This document shows positions 34,295-46,253 of a stretch of 64,000 bases of DNA, piece by piece. The notes beneath the pieces were generated by a model. It worked only from the letters and a program-made list of their open reading frames with translations. It did no database searches and had not been told where the DNA came from. The stretch comes from Pictodentalium vernedei (lineage: Eukaryota; Mollusca; Scaphopoda; Dentaliida; Dentaliidae): contig CM062297.1 of NCBI GenBank assembly GCA_031216915.1, positions 364,139,704-364,203,703 of the forward strand. Direction: 5' to 3'. The first letter of the stretch is position 1. Every line of letters begins with the position of its first letter. The translations under genes were made by a program, and so were the position numbers.

Positions 34295-36146
34295 ACAAGA
34301 GGCCCCACGGGGCCTGAAGCGCTCATCTTGTACAGAACACAATTTAAACAGAGTCCAAGAATGAGTCTACATTAAGCAAGCCATCTCCATAGGCTACACT
34401 GTCAATCCTTGAGTCCCTCAGGAGTGACAAAAATAATCTGGGCATCATGCCTTTTCTTCAGTCGATCATAAGTAAAATGTAGAGCTCCCCTATGAAGCCC
34501 CTTGATACAACCTATGTGGATTAATCTTAGTACCTCTAGAGGGTACTGAATACAAAATTTTGAATTCTTCAGCAAAATGGCCAATTCCGGCTCCCATAGA
34601 GAGCCTGTAAAGAAATTTCTTCGAATTGCACTAAGATCAAATTTGGGCTACCATAGCGAGCCCAAATATTAACATATGGATCCGATTTGAACAAACTTGA
34701 ATCTGACTCCCCTAGAGATGTTGTATACCAAATATGAAAGCATTCTGACAAGTGAATCTGTAGAAGAAGATTTTTGAAGAAATTCCCTCATATTGTACTA
34801 AGTTAAATTTCATGTTCCCATATGGAGCCCAAATATTAACCTAGGCACTCGAATTGAACAACCTGGAATCTGACACCCCTAGAGATGTTGTATACCAAAT
34901 ATAAAAGCATTCCGACTGGTCGATCTGAAGAAGAAGATTTTTAAAGAAATGTCCTCATATTGCACTAAGTAAAAATTTGGGCTACCATAGTGAGCCCAAA
35001 TATATACCTAGGGATCTGATTTGAACAAACTTGAATCTGACCCCCATAGAGATGTTGCATACCAAATATCAAAGCATTCTGACGGATGGATCTGAAGAAG
35101 AAGATTTTTTTAAATTACCCTCCATATTGAACAAAGATAAAATATGGGCTTCCGTAGGAAGCCCAAATATTAACCTAGGGACTTGGTTTGAAAAATCTAG
35201 AATCTGACCCTCATAACAGTGATGTATACCAAATATTAAAAGATTCTGACTGGTGGTTCTGAAGAAGAAGATTTTTAAAGAATATTCCTCATATTACCCT
35301 ATGTTAAAACCTCGGGCTCCTGTAGAGAGCCCAAATATGAACCAATGAGCTTTATTTCAACAAACTTTTATCTGACCCCCCTATGAATGCTGTATACCAA
35401 ATATATCAAAAGATTCTGATGATTGGTTCTGGAGAAAAGATTTTTTTTAATTTTTGCAAATATGCTGACTCAGCATTTTTTCGATGCCCATTACAGAACA
35501 CCCTAACATAACCGATGGCAATTTTTTTTACCATTCAATTCTACTGGTCATAAGGATACTTCATACCAAATAAAAGCTCTCTGTTCCGTGGGGTTTGGGA
35601 AATATGGGCGTTTGAAAATATTTCTATTTTTAGCTCCCAGGGTTCCCATGGGGATGCGGGAATTTTTTTTTTTGCATGGGTCAAGTACTTATGGCCCAAT
35701 ACTACCAGAAACCAAATTTGGTTCATACTGGACCATCGGTTCAGAAAATAGAAATTTTGGGCGGGGCCAAAAATCTTACCCCTCCTATTACAAAGCCAAA
35801 TATTACTTCACAAACTTCGTTTGAACAAAATTGATTCTACACCTCATATGGAAGCTCCATAGCAAATATCAAGTCATTGTACACACTGGTTCTTGAGAAG
35901 AAGATTTTAAAAATATTTTGGAGCATTTTCCCCCACTCCCTCCCTATGGGGCTGGGCATGCTGAGTTGAACAAAAATGAAATGCCCCTTTGGGACCATCA
36001 CTCACACAAACTTTCATTTGAATTGGCCCAGTGGCTTTGGAGGAGAAGACCAAAACATGGTGACGACAGACGACGGACGACAGACGATGGACGACGGACG
36101 GAGAGCGATGAGATTAGCTCAGCTTGACTTTGTCAAGATGAGCTAA
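34295..36146 (+). mobile_element. Family D element, complete (CATCTTG subtype)
   Basis: The 5' end ACAAGAGG carries the 7-bp palindrome AGGCCCC-AC-GGGGCCT (34300-34315) and then GCTCATCTTG (34321-34330). Five or six diverged 166-bp-type core units follow (34610-35450), then the 3' module with GGTTCCCATGGGGATGC and a GACGACAGACGACGG tract (36061-36100). The 3' hairpin GCTCAGCTTGAC-TTT-GTCAAGATGAGC ends CTAA at 36146. Its 5' decamer is the exact inverse of the 3' CAAGATGAGC, a pairing different from that of the D copies at 19680 and 21425. Confidence 0.88.
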
Positions 36147-36624
36147 AAATGACCCACGATCGATGTTTTTATTGACATTTTTAAGATGGAACTTGTAGAC
36201 ATTTTGTAGCTGACGAATGTCTAACACGCTTCCCATCACAAATTTAGAGGCAACCAAAAACGGCCGATTTGAAATTGAAAAATCGCATTCCACATATGAA
36301 TATAGTATAACTCTTCCTATATGCCCATGATGTGCATTACAAAAGGGTCTCTCCAAATAAAGTGTGCCTTTATGTTAAAAACATTCAATGACCACTTCCT
36401 TTTGCAATTGTATTTACACCGAAAAAGGAGTCAATAATAAAATAAGCCTTGAAATAAGCAGACTGTCGTCTGCAGAATGATGTTCCCAGAGGGTGAATTT
36501 TATGATGCCACCCTGCAAAGCAGATGTAAACCTCAGTCTGAATCATGGTTTCAGGCCTAAATAGAAAGAGGAACCGAGAGTAGGACTGCACGCTATTCAA
36601 ATTTGAATACGGTGACGATATAAA
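36147..36624. other. Stretch without recognised features
   Basis: No repeat, domain or element end is recognised between the D and J elements. Minus-strand open frames of 80-90 residues (36114-36356 and 36385-36657) look random. Confidence 0.4.
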
Positions 36625-37780
36625 ACAAGAGCTCACATATCGCTGAAAGCAATACAATGTCCCCTACCAGACTAATGAGCATTAATAATTATACAAATGT
36701 TATAACCTAGATGTGATCAGCATGACTTCTGTTGAAGCGTTTCCAAAAAAAGTCTGGAAAACTGATATTTTGGTGCTTTTCCATATTTCCAAGGGCCAAC
36801 TCACACAAGAATAATGCAATCAGCATGAAACTCGAACTTGATCTGCAAGTCATCATTCTATAGTAGGTTATCAAGAATGAAATCATTCGGTTGAAGCATT
36901 TCCAAAAAAAGTCTGGAAAACTAAAGTGTGACTGACAGACTGACTGACGGATGGACAGAGTGCAAATGAAACTTGATCTGTAATTCATTGTTCTATAGTA
37001 GGTTACCAAAAATGAAATCATTCCGTTGAAGCATTTCCAAAAAAAGTCCAGAAAACTGATATTTTGGCACTTTTCCGTATTTCCAAGGGCCATAACTCAT
37101 ACAAGAATAATGCAATCAGCATGAAACTCAAACTTGATCTGTAAGTCATCGTTCTATAGTAGGTTACCAAAAATGAAATCATTCCGTTGAAGAGTTTCCA
37201 AAAAAAAAGTCTGGAAAACTGATATTTTGGTGCTTTTCCATATTTCCAAGGGCTATAACTCACACAAGAATAATGCAATCAGCATGAAACTCAAACTTGA
37301 TCTGTAAGTCATCGTTCTATAATAAGTTACCAAAAATGAAATCATTCCATTGAAGCGTTTCCAAAAAAAGTCTGTAAAACGGATATTTTGGCGCTTTTCC
37401 ATATTTCCAAGGGTCATAACTCACACAAGAATAATGCAATCAGCATGAAACTCAAACTTGATCTGTAAGTCATCCTTCTATAGTAGTTTACAAAAAATGA
37501 AATCATTCCGTTGAAGCGTTTCCAAAAAAAGTCCAGAAAACTGATATTTTGGCGCTTTTCCATATTTCCAAGGGCAATAACTCACACAAGAATAGCAATC
37601 AGCATGAAACTCAAACTTGATCTGTAAGTCATCGTTCTATAGTAGTTTACCAAAAATGAAATCATTCCATTGAAGTATGTCCAAAAAAGTCTGGAAAACT
37701 AAAGTGTGACTGATGGACTGAAAGACTGACGAACTGACAGATGGACAGAGTGCAAACGTATAGTCCCTACCGGCGTCTAA
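36625..37780 (+). mobile_element. Family J element with ~162-bp tandem core
   Basis: The 5' end is ACAAGAGCTCACATATCGC and then ATGTCCCCTACCAGAC. The core has about six units (markers AAAAAAGTCTGGAAAACTG, ATTTCCAAGGGC, ATAACTCACACAAGAATAAT, GATCTGTAAGTCATCGTTC). A GACTGACGGATGGACAG-like tract occurs twice (36927-36960 and 37700-37750). The 3' end AGTCCCTACCGGCGTCTAA appears to be half of a hairpin that lost one arm. Long minus-strand open frames over the core arise because the unit length of about 162 is divisible by three. Confidence 0.8.
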
Positions 37781-38104
37781 AAATATTGTGATATACCGGT
37801 ATATTGCCATAAATTTACTCCAAGTTGAGAAGATAGTTGGATATCATCAATGAAAATTGTCTTTTTTCGATATTATTAAAATGGAGGGTTACATGCTTAT
37901 TATTTGTTGAAAGTGTTCCGGTAGCTATTGTTTCGAGACAGCAAGTTCTTCAAAACATTTCATGCAATTGGAAATGGCTTACAATTATTTTTTTCATTCA
38001 AGTATGCTTTAGGGGACAACAATGCTGCTTGCATTACTGAAACAATTGCCATGCAACTTCAACAAGCCAACAAATTTATTTAAATTAGCCGTTACATTTA
38101 CATG
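37781..38104. other. Stretch without recognised features
   Basis: Nothing identifiable. The short plus-strand open frame at 37837-38040 has no recognisable domain. Confidence 0.4.
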
Positions 38105-38450
38105 CAGAAATTTCCTCATACTGCACTAAATTAAAATTCATGGGTCACAGGGAGCCCAAATATTAATCCAGGGACACAATTTGAACAAACCGAAATCTGA
38201 CCTCCCTAGAGATGTTGCATACCAAATATGAAAGGATTCTGAATGGTGGATCTGAAGAAGATTTTTAAAGAAATTTCATCATATTGCACCAAGTTTAAAT
38301 TTTAGGCTACAATAGAGAGTCCAAATATGAACCCAGAGACCCGATTTGAACAAACCTGAATCTGACCAAGACCAGGGGTGAGTGTTGGAGATGTGATGGA
38401 GAGTGATTCGATAAGCTTACCGGTAGCTTGACTTTGTCAAGGTGAGCTAA
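38105..38450 (+). mobile_element. Family D element, 5'-truncated remnant
   Basis: Two diverged core units (GAGCCCAAATATTAATCC, CCAAATATGAAAGGATTCTG) are followed by a 3' end with AGCTTACCGGTAGCTTGAC/GTCAAGGTGAGCT and CTAA (38447-38450). The 5' end and GGAC tract are lost. Confidence 0.75.
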
Positions 38451-38603
38451 AAACGTCTGTTGTCGATACATGGCATAGTTCAAAGGTCAGAAGCCAAAGT
38501 CAGGTAATATATTGCTGTTCATCATTTGTCAGAGAAGTGAAAAAAAACCATCCTATTTCTCTGATCAATGGTTAGATTGAATCGCTTTTGAGGGGATAGG
38601 GGG

Positions 38604-38870
38604 TGGGGGGGGGGGGGGGGTGAAGCGAAAGTTGGGGGATTCAATGCCCCCGAGCGGTGTCATAAAAAGGGGCATTATCAAAATCAAAAGGAAGCTTCCT
38701 CCAGACACCAACAATGCATCATAAAAAAAAAAAATTTCATTTGAATCAGAATTAATAAGTTCTCGGACAGAAACCAAATTCAAGACAGCCACCATGGCAG
38801 CCATATTGAATTGGTTATCTGATTTAAAATCAAAAGGAAGCTCCCTCTAGACACCAATAATGCATAACCA
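38604..38870 (+). repeat. Poly(G) tract and host repeat G
   Basis: A G-rich run at 38600-38620 precedes about 1.5 units of repeat G (ATCAAAAGGAAGCTTCC, CTAGACACCAACAATGC, GCAGCCATATTGAATTGG). The last unit breaks at its A-run (ATAACCAAAAAAT, 38867-38878), where the E-like element begins. Confidence 0.75.
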
Positions 38871-39097
38871 AAAAATATGCCGATGAAATCGTCAGATGTG
38901 TACCCATACGCGCAACTAGTAGAAAGCTGAATGACGGAGGGCCAGCACGGATGCCGACATTATGTACACCATACATGGTATGGGTACATATAGAAAAGGA
39001 TTGGAGGAAAGTCTAATTTGATGGATAAAGGGTTAAATAAACTATTCTATTCTATTCTATTCTATATCTCCGGATCAAATTATCAGATTTACATAAA
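38871..39097 (+). mobile_element. Family E element ends, first part
   Basis: CGATGAAATCG (38880-38890) is a small palindrome, followed by GTGTACCCATAC. About 60 bases later comes the hairpin TATGTACACCATAC-ATG-GTATGGGTACATA (38960-38990). GTACCCATAC and GTATGGGTAC are inverse complements. The sequence after it (GGATTGGAGGAAAGTC, GGATAAAGGGTTAA, a (TATTC)n run at 39037-39065, CAGATTTACATAAA) belongs to the 165-bp array resuming at 40881. The exact limits of E are uncertain. Confidence 0.55.
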
Positions 39098-40880
39098 CTA
39101 GAGGGGGTATCAGTACCCCGTGGCTCACCAAGAGTTGGCCAATGTAAAGGGGTGGCTGGAGTAAAAAAAAAAGTTCAAAACCTGCAAACAAAAGTCCAAA
39201 ATTAAAGAAAATAAGCAGCTAAAGGGTTAAATAATATAATAATAACCCCAAAGAAGCATGCTAACATAACATAGGAACCATGGCAATTTGCTACAAGGTA
39301 AGCCTCCACTTTGAAGAAAAGAAAGACAAACCTCAAAACCTGCACATAAAAGTAAAAAAAAAAGTATCACATTTGTTTCAATGGGTTAAAATTGAGAAAA
39401 ATACCCTGATAATGTCACAGTAACCACCATGGCAATACGCCAGTAAGGTGAAACCTTACATGAAAAATATCCTCTTGGAAGAAAAGAAAGAAAAACCTCA
39501 AAACCTGCACATGAAAGTCAAAAAAGTATCACATTTGTTTCAAAGGGTTAAAATTTAGAAAAATACCCTGAAAATGTTACAATAACCACCATGGCAATAT
39601 GCCAGTGAGGTAAAACTCCCCTTAAAATAAATATCAAAACCTGCACAAAAAGTACAAAACCTGCACACAAAAGTCCAAAATTAAAGTAAATAAGCAGCTA
39701 AAGGGTTAAATAATATAAAAATAGCCCCAAGAAGCATCCTAACATAAAATAGGAACCATGGCAATATGCTACAAGGAAAGTAACCACTTGAAAGAAAAGA
39801 AAGACAAACCTCAAAACCTGCACATAAAAGTAAAAAAAAGTATCATATTTGTTTTAAGGGGTTAAAATTGAGAAAAATACCCTGTCACAGTAACCACAAT
39901 GGCAATATGCCAGTAAGGTTAAACTCTACTTGAAAAATATCCACTTGGAAGAAAAGAAAGACAAAACTCAAAACCTGCACATAAAAGTAAAAAAAAGTAT
40001 CACATTTGTTTTAAAGGGTTAAAATTAGGAAAATACCCTGAAAATGTTACAGTAACCACCATGGCAATATACCAGTGAGGTAAAACTCCACTTAAAAAAA
40101 AATTGGGGGGTTAAAAATCCAAACCTGTAAACAAAAGAAGTCCAAAATTGAAGTAATTAAGCAGGAAAAGGGTTAAAGAATACAACGTAGCCCTAAGATG
40201 CATGGTTACATACAACAGAAAGCATGGACATATGCTACAAGGTAAATCTACACTTGGAAGAAAGGGAAAAAAAAAACCATGAAAACCTGCATGCAAATGT
40301 CAAAATAAGTCTAAAAATCTATTCAAAGGGTTAAAAAATTTTTAAAAATGCACTGGAAAGATATCAGTGTTGTAATAACCACCACTGCAATATGCAGTGA
40401 GGTCAACCTCATTTGAAATTGTTTTTTTTTTATCACAACCTGTACATAAAAGTAAAAAGCTGTAAGCCCAAGTCTAAAACCTGTACATAAAAGTCCAAAA
40501 TTGAAGTAATTCAGCGGGAAAAGGGTTAAATAATACAAACTTAGCCCTAAGATGCATGTTTACATACAACAGAAAGCATGGCCACATGCTGCAAGGTAAA
40601 TCTCCACTTGGAAGAAAGTAAAAAAAAACATCAAAACCTTCACGCAAACATCAAATTAAGTCTAAAATTTGATTCAAAGGGTTCAAATTAACACAAAATA
40701 CCCTGGAAAAGAGTTAAATGTTATAGTGAATCACCATAGCAATATGCAGAAACTAAACAAAATTTTAAAAAGCCAAAATATCAAAACCTGTACACAAAAG
40801 TTCAAAATATTTGAGAGCGGACACCGCCGCCAACATGAGGGCTATGCCATAGGCTCACACAACTAATGTTGGTAAGCCAA
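39098..40880 (+). mobile_element. Family F element, complete, inside the E array
   Basis: It starts CTAGAGGGGGTATCAGTACC, with a GGGGTA-TCAG-TACCCC palindrome and then GGCTCACCAAG. The core has several repeats marked CAAAACCTGCACATAAAAGT and GGTTAAAAT...AAAATACCCTG. The 3' end has GGCTCACACAAC...GTTGGTAAGCC followed by AA. The flanks CAGATTTACATAAA and ATACTATACAG rejoin to the array unit CAGATTTACACCAAAAACTATACAG, so the insertion fell in its A-run without an obvious duplication. Confidence 0.87.
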
Positions 40881-42046
40881 ATACTATACAGTTCAGCACA
40901 TCAGTAACCTGAATAAATATATAAAATAACATGACAATCGGATTGATATTTTTTGAGTTATCTCATGCCAAATGGGTTGGAGAAATTTTCAATTTGAAGG
41001 ATAAAGGGTTAATATCTCAGCTCAGCACATCAGTAACCTGAACACAAATATAAAGTAACTTGACAATGCAAGCAATATTTTTCAAGTTATCGAATGCCAA
41101 AGGGATTGGAGGAATTTTCAATTTGAAGGATAAAGGGTTAATATCTCAGGATCAAAACAACAGATTTACACCAAAAACTATACAGCTCGGTATATCAGTA
41201 ACCTGAACACAAATATAAAGTAACTTGACAATCAAGCAATATTTTTCAAGTTATTGAATGCCAAAGGGATTGGAGGAATTTTCAATTTTAAGGATAAAGG
41301 GTTAATATCTCAGGATTACATTATCAGATTTACACCAAAAACTATACAGCTCGGCACATCAGTAACCTGAACACAAATATAAAGTAACTTGACAATCCAA
41401 GCAATACTTTTCAAGTTATCGAATGTAAAAGGGATTGGAGGAATTTTCAATTTGAAGGATAAAGGGTTAATATCTCAGGATCACAATAACAGATTTACAC
41501 CAAAAACTATACAGCTCGGCACATCAATAACCTGAACAAAAATATAAAGTAACTTGACAATCCAAGCAATATTTTTCAAGTTATTGAATGCCAAAGGGAT
41601 TGGAGGAATTTTCAATTTGAAGGATAAAGGGTTAATATCTCGGGAACAAATTAACAGATTTACACCAAAAACTATACAGCTCGGCAAATCTGTAACCTGA
41701 ACACAAATATAAAGTAACTAGACAATCCAAGCAATATTTTTCAAGTTATCGAATGCCAAAGGGATTGGAGGAATTTTCAATTTGAAGGATAAAGGAATAA
41801 TATCTCAGGATTACATTATCAGATTTACACCAAAAACTATACAGCTCGGCACATCAGTAACCTGAACACAAATATAAAGTAACTTGACAATCCAAGCAAT
41901 ATTTTTCAAGTTATCGAATGCCAAAGAAATGGATACGGATGCCGGACAGACAGACGGACGGACAGATGGACAAAGGATGGACGAATGACGGATGGCCACC
42001 CCGGATGCCGGCATTATGTGTACCATACATAATATGGCTACACATA
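40881..42046 (+). repeat. Tandem array, ~165-bp units, ending in E-type 3' hairpin
   Basis: About six units are marked by ATACAGCTCGGCACATCAGT, GTAACTTGACAATCCAAGC and GAAGGATAAAGGGTTAATAT. The array ends near 41925, followed by a GACAGACAGACGGACGG tract (41944-41985) and the hairpin-like TATGTGTACCATA...TATGGCTACACATA (42014-42046). This matches the general 3' layout of these elements; its 5' end may be at 38871. Confidence 0.8.
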
Positions 42047-42980
42047 ACAAGAGCTGGACTTTTGTCCGGTGCATACCCCCACATGGTGTACCGCCCAGTG
42101 TGGGCATACCTATGACCAACAAATATCATTTATGAATATTCTCATATGGACTGATGCACAGATGGATGGACGCAATCCAGTACACCCCCCCCCTCCTTCC
42201 ATTTTCTTCAAAAGTTTTCAACAATTTCCAACAATTTCTAAGTCAAAAGGTATGGTAAATTGTTTGGTGTTTGGAAGTTTTATGCAATGAGGCAGAAGCC
42301 TTTGTCATAGGCAAACCGCATGCCATATTTCACTGAAATCTTATAACCCCAATCCAGTATGCCTCCCCCCCCCCCCCCCCCCCCGCCCATTTTCTTCGAA
42401 AGTTTTCAGCAATTTCCAACAATTTCTAAGTCAAAAGGTATGGTAAATTGTTTGGTGTTTGGAAGTTTTATGCAATGAGGCAGAAGCCTTTGTCATAGGC
42501 AAACTGCATGCCATATTTCACCCAAATCCGATAACCCATACCCGAGATACAGGCTGAACAGACAAATAATGTCTATTTCCTACAATTTCTAAGTCAAAAC
42601 GGGGGATAACTCTAAAAAGGTGAATGTGAGAAATATCGTTGAATTCTTTTTTAAAGCCTATACCATAAGCAGTGTTCATGGCAAATTTCATCGCAATAGA
42701 ACATTCGATACCCGAGATACAGGCTGAACAGACAAAATTTGGCTCAGACGGACACAATTTCTAAATGAACAAGTAATAAAAAAAAATAATAATAAAAAAA
42801 AAAATAAGTAGTGTGGGCATACCTATGACCAACAAATATTATAAGAAATAATAATAATTTACTTAAGTTATGAATATTTTCGGACGGACTCACACACGGA
42901 CGCACAGATGGACAGACGGACAGACACACGGACGCATGTAATCCAGTATACCCCCATTTTCTTCGAAAGTGGGGGTATAA
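42047..42980 (+). mobile_element. Family C element, compact copy
   Basis: The 5' end is ACAAGAGCTGGACTTTTGTC (palindrome GGACTTTTGTCC), then GGTGCATACCCCCAC. The body has two diverged repeats (CAACAATTTCTAAGTCAAAA, GGTATGGTAAATTGTTTGG) and a C-run (42364-42384). A GGACGCACAGATGGACAGACG tract (42898-42930) is followed by the 3' hairpin TATACCCCC/GGGGGTATAA (42947-42980). It is the reference for recognising the insertions in the copy at 12427-16169. The right flank is the host repeat G A-run. Confidence 0.87.
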
Positions 42981-43302
42981 AAATGAAACTGATTTGAGTC
43001 AGTATTTATTAGTTACTGAACAGAAAGCAGATTCAAGATGGCTGCCATAGAAGCCATAATGAATTGACCACTAGCAGCCATCTTGGTTCAGCTGACTGGT
43101 CCAAAATTGAAATGAAGCTTTATCTAGACACCAACAATGCATAATTCAAAAATAAAAGTGATTCAAGTCAGCATTCATTAGTTATTTGATGGAAACCAAA
43201 TTCAATATGGCGGGCATGGCAGCCATATTAAACTGGTTGAATTGGCTGGCTGATCCAAAATCAAAAGGAAGCTTCCTCTAGACACCAATAATGCAGAACC
43301 AA
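42981..43302 (+). repeat. Host repeat G, about two units
   Basis: Two units of about 155-160 bp (GATTTGAGTCAGTATTTATT, GCAGCCATCTTGG, CTAGACACCAACAATGC) lie between C on the left and F on the right. Both insertions sit at the same A-run of the unit. Confidence 0.82.
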
Positions 43303-45773
43303 CTAGAGGGGGGTATCAGTACCCCGTGGCTCACCAACAGGTGGCCAATGTAAAGGGGTGGCTAGAGTAAAAAAAAAAAAGTTCAAAACTTGCACACAAA
43401 AGTCCAAAATTAAAGAAAATAAGCAGCTAAAGGGGTAAATAATATAATAATAACCCCTAAGAAGCATGCTAACATAAAATAGGAACCATGGCAATATGGT
43501 ACAAGATAAGTCTCCACTTTGAAAAAAAGAAAGACAAACCTCAAAACCTGCACATAAAAGTCAAAAAAGTATCACATTTGTTTCAAAGGGTTAAAATTTA
43601 GAAAAATACCCTAAAAATATTACAATAACCAGCGTGGCAATATGCCAGTGAGATAGAACTCCACTTAAAAAAAAATATCAAAACCTGCACACAAAAGTAC
43701 AAAACCTGCACAGAAAAGTCCAAAATTAAAGTAAATAAGCAGCTAAAGGGTTAAATAATATAAAAATAGCCCCAAGAAGCATCCTAACATAAAATAGGAA
43801 CCATGGCAATATGCTACAAGGTAAGTCACCACTTGGAAGAAAAGAAAGACAAACCTCAAAACCTGCACATAAAAGTAAAAAAAAGTATCACATTTGTTTC
43901 AAGGGGTTAAAATTGAGAAAAATACCCTGTCACAGTAACCACAACGCCAACATGCCAGTAAGGTGAAAGTCTACTTGAAAAATATCCACTTGGAAGAAAA
44001 GGAAGACAAACCTCAAAACCTGCACATAAAAGTATCACATTTGTTCCCAAGGGTTAAAATTTAGAAAAATACCCTGAAAATGTTACAGTAACCACCATGG
44101 TAATATGCCAGTGAGGTAAAACTCTACTTAAAAAAAAATATCAAAACCTGCACACAAAAGTACAAAACCTGCACACAAAAGTCCAAAATTAAAGTAAATA
44201 AGCAGCTAAAGGGTTAAATAATATAATAATAACCCCAAGAAGCATCCTAACATAAAATAGGAACCATGGCAATATGCTACAAGGTAAGCTGCCACTTGGA
44301 AGAGAAGAAAGACAAACCTCAAAACCTGCACATAAAAGTAAACAAAAACATCAAAACCTGCACACAAACGTCAAAATAAGTCCAAAATTTGATTCAAAGG
44401 GTTAAAATTAAGACGAAATACCCTGGAAAAGAGTTAAATGTTATCGTGAACCCCCACAGCAATATGCAAAGAAGAAAAAATTTTTTTTAAAAGCACAAAA
44501 ATCCAAACCTGTAAACAAAAGAAGTCCAAAATTGAAGTAATTAAGCAGGGAAAGGATTAAAGAATACAACGTAGCCCTAAGATGCATGTTTACATACAAT
44601 AGAAAGCATGGACATATGCTACAAGGTAAATCTACACTTGGAAGAAAGGAAAAAAAAAAACCATGAAAACCTGCACGCAAACGTCAAAATAAGTCTAAAA
44701 TACTATTCAAAGGGTTAAAAAAATTTTAAAAATGCACTGGAAAGATATCAATGTTATAATAACCACCACTGCAATATGCAGTGAGGTCAACCTCACTTGA
44801 AATTGTTTTTTTTATCGCAACCTGTACATAAAAGTAAGAAACTGTAAGCCAAAGTCCAAAAGCTGTACATAAAAGTCCAAAAATGAAGTAATTCAGCAGG
44901 AAAAGGGTTAAATAATACAAACATAGCCCAAAGATGCATGTTTACATACAATAGAAAGCATGGACATATGCTGCAAGGTAAATCTCCACTTGGAAGAAAG
45001 GAAAAAAAAACCATCAAAACCTGCACGCAAACATCAAAATAAGTCTAAAATTTGATTCAAAGGGTTAAAATTAAGACAAAATACCCTGGAAAAGAGTTAA
45101 ATGTTATAGTGAACCACCATAGCAATATGCAGAAACTCTACACTTGGAAGAAAGGAAAAAAAAAAAAAACCATGAAAACCTGCACGCAAATGTCAAAATA
45201 AGTCTAAAATACTATTCAAAGGGTTAAAAACTTTTTAAAAATGTACTGGAAAGATATCAATGTTATAATAACCACCACTGCAATATGCAGTGAGGTCAAC
45301 CTCACTTGAAATTGTTTTTTTTTATCACAACCTGTACATAAAAGTAAGAAGCTGTAAACCTAAGTCCAAAAGCTGTACATAAAAGTCCAAAATTGAAGTA
45401 ATTCAGCAGGAAAAGGGTTAAATAATACAAACATAGCCCTAAGATGCATGTTTACATACAATAGAAAGCATGGACATATGCTGCAAGGTAAATCTCCACT
45501 TGAAAGAAAGGAAAAAAAACCCATCAAAACCTGCACGCAAACATCAAAATAAGTCTAAAATTTGATTCAAAGGGTTAAAATTACGACAAAATACCCTGGA
45601 AAAGAGTTAAATGTTATAGTGAACCACTATAGCAATATGCTGAAACTAAAAAAAAATGTGAAAAGCCAAAAAATCAAAACCTGTACACAAAAGTTCAAAA
45701 TATTTGAGAGCGGACGCCGACGCCGACATGAGGGCTATGCCATAGGCTCACACAACTAACGTTGGTGAGCCAA
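43303..45773 (+). mobile_element. Family F element, complete, inside repeat G
   Basis: The 5' end is CTAGAGGGGGGTATCAGTAC (GGGGTA/TACCCC palindrome), then GGCTCACCAAC. The core is an array of CAAAACCTGCACACAAAAGT blocks, with a second unit type (GCATGTTTACATACAATAG, GTAAATCTCCACTTGGAAG) in the 3' half. The GAGCGGACGCCGACGCCGAC tract (45709-45730) precedes a 3' hairpin GGCTCAC...GTGAGCC followed by AA (45745-45773). The 5' GGCTCACCAAC and 3' GTTGGTGAGCC are perfect inverses. The unoccupied site in repeat G at 10510 (AACCAAAAAATG) has six A, as do the two flanks combined, so no duplication occurred. Confidence 0.9.
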
Positions 45774-46060
45774 AAAATGAAATTTATTCGAGTCAGTATT
45801 CATTGGTTATTGGGTGGAAACCAAATTGAAGATGGCCACAATAATGAATTGGCGGCTGGTGGCCATCTTGGTTCAGTTGACTGGTCCAAAATCGAAAGGT
45901 AGCTTCCTCTAGACACCAACAATGCATTTAACAAAAAATAAAAATGATTCGAGCCAGCATTCATTAGTTATTCGACGAAAACCAAATTCAATATGGTTGC
46001 CATGGCAGCCATATTGAATTGTCTGGCTAGACCAAAATCAAAAGGAAACATTGTCTGGTC
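45774..46060 (+). repeat. Host repeat G, right part
   Basis: It continues the unit interrupted at 43302 (ATTTATTCGAGTCAGTATTC) with nearly two units (GGCAGCCATATTGAATTG at 46003-46020). Confidence 0.82.
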
Positions 46061-46253
46061 ATCCACAAGTGATCCCTAAAATTATGATTTGATCAAATAA
46101 GCGTTTCTTTAGTTATTTAACATAACCCAAAAGTTAACAGACGGACGACAGTTGTTAAATGACAATTTCAACAGTCAAGGTCACCGCATACTGTATATTT
46201 TACCAGAAAAACTAATTGTTTACCACAGTAAACAAGTAGGCCTGGCATTCTTA

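Noticed and set aside
36707..37093. 128-residue minus-strand open frame with repeated FFWKxFN motif
   Set aside because: It is a translation of the family J tandem unit, whose length of about 162 bp preserves frame; other units contain stops.
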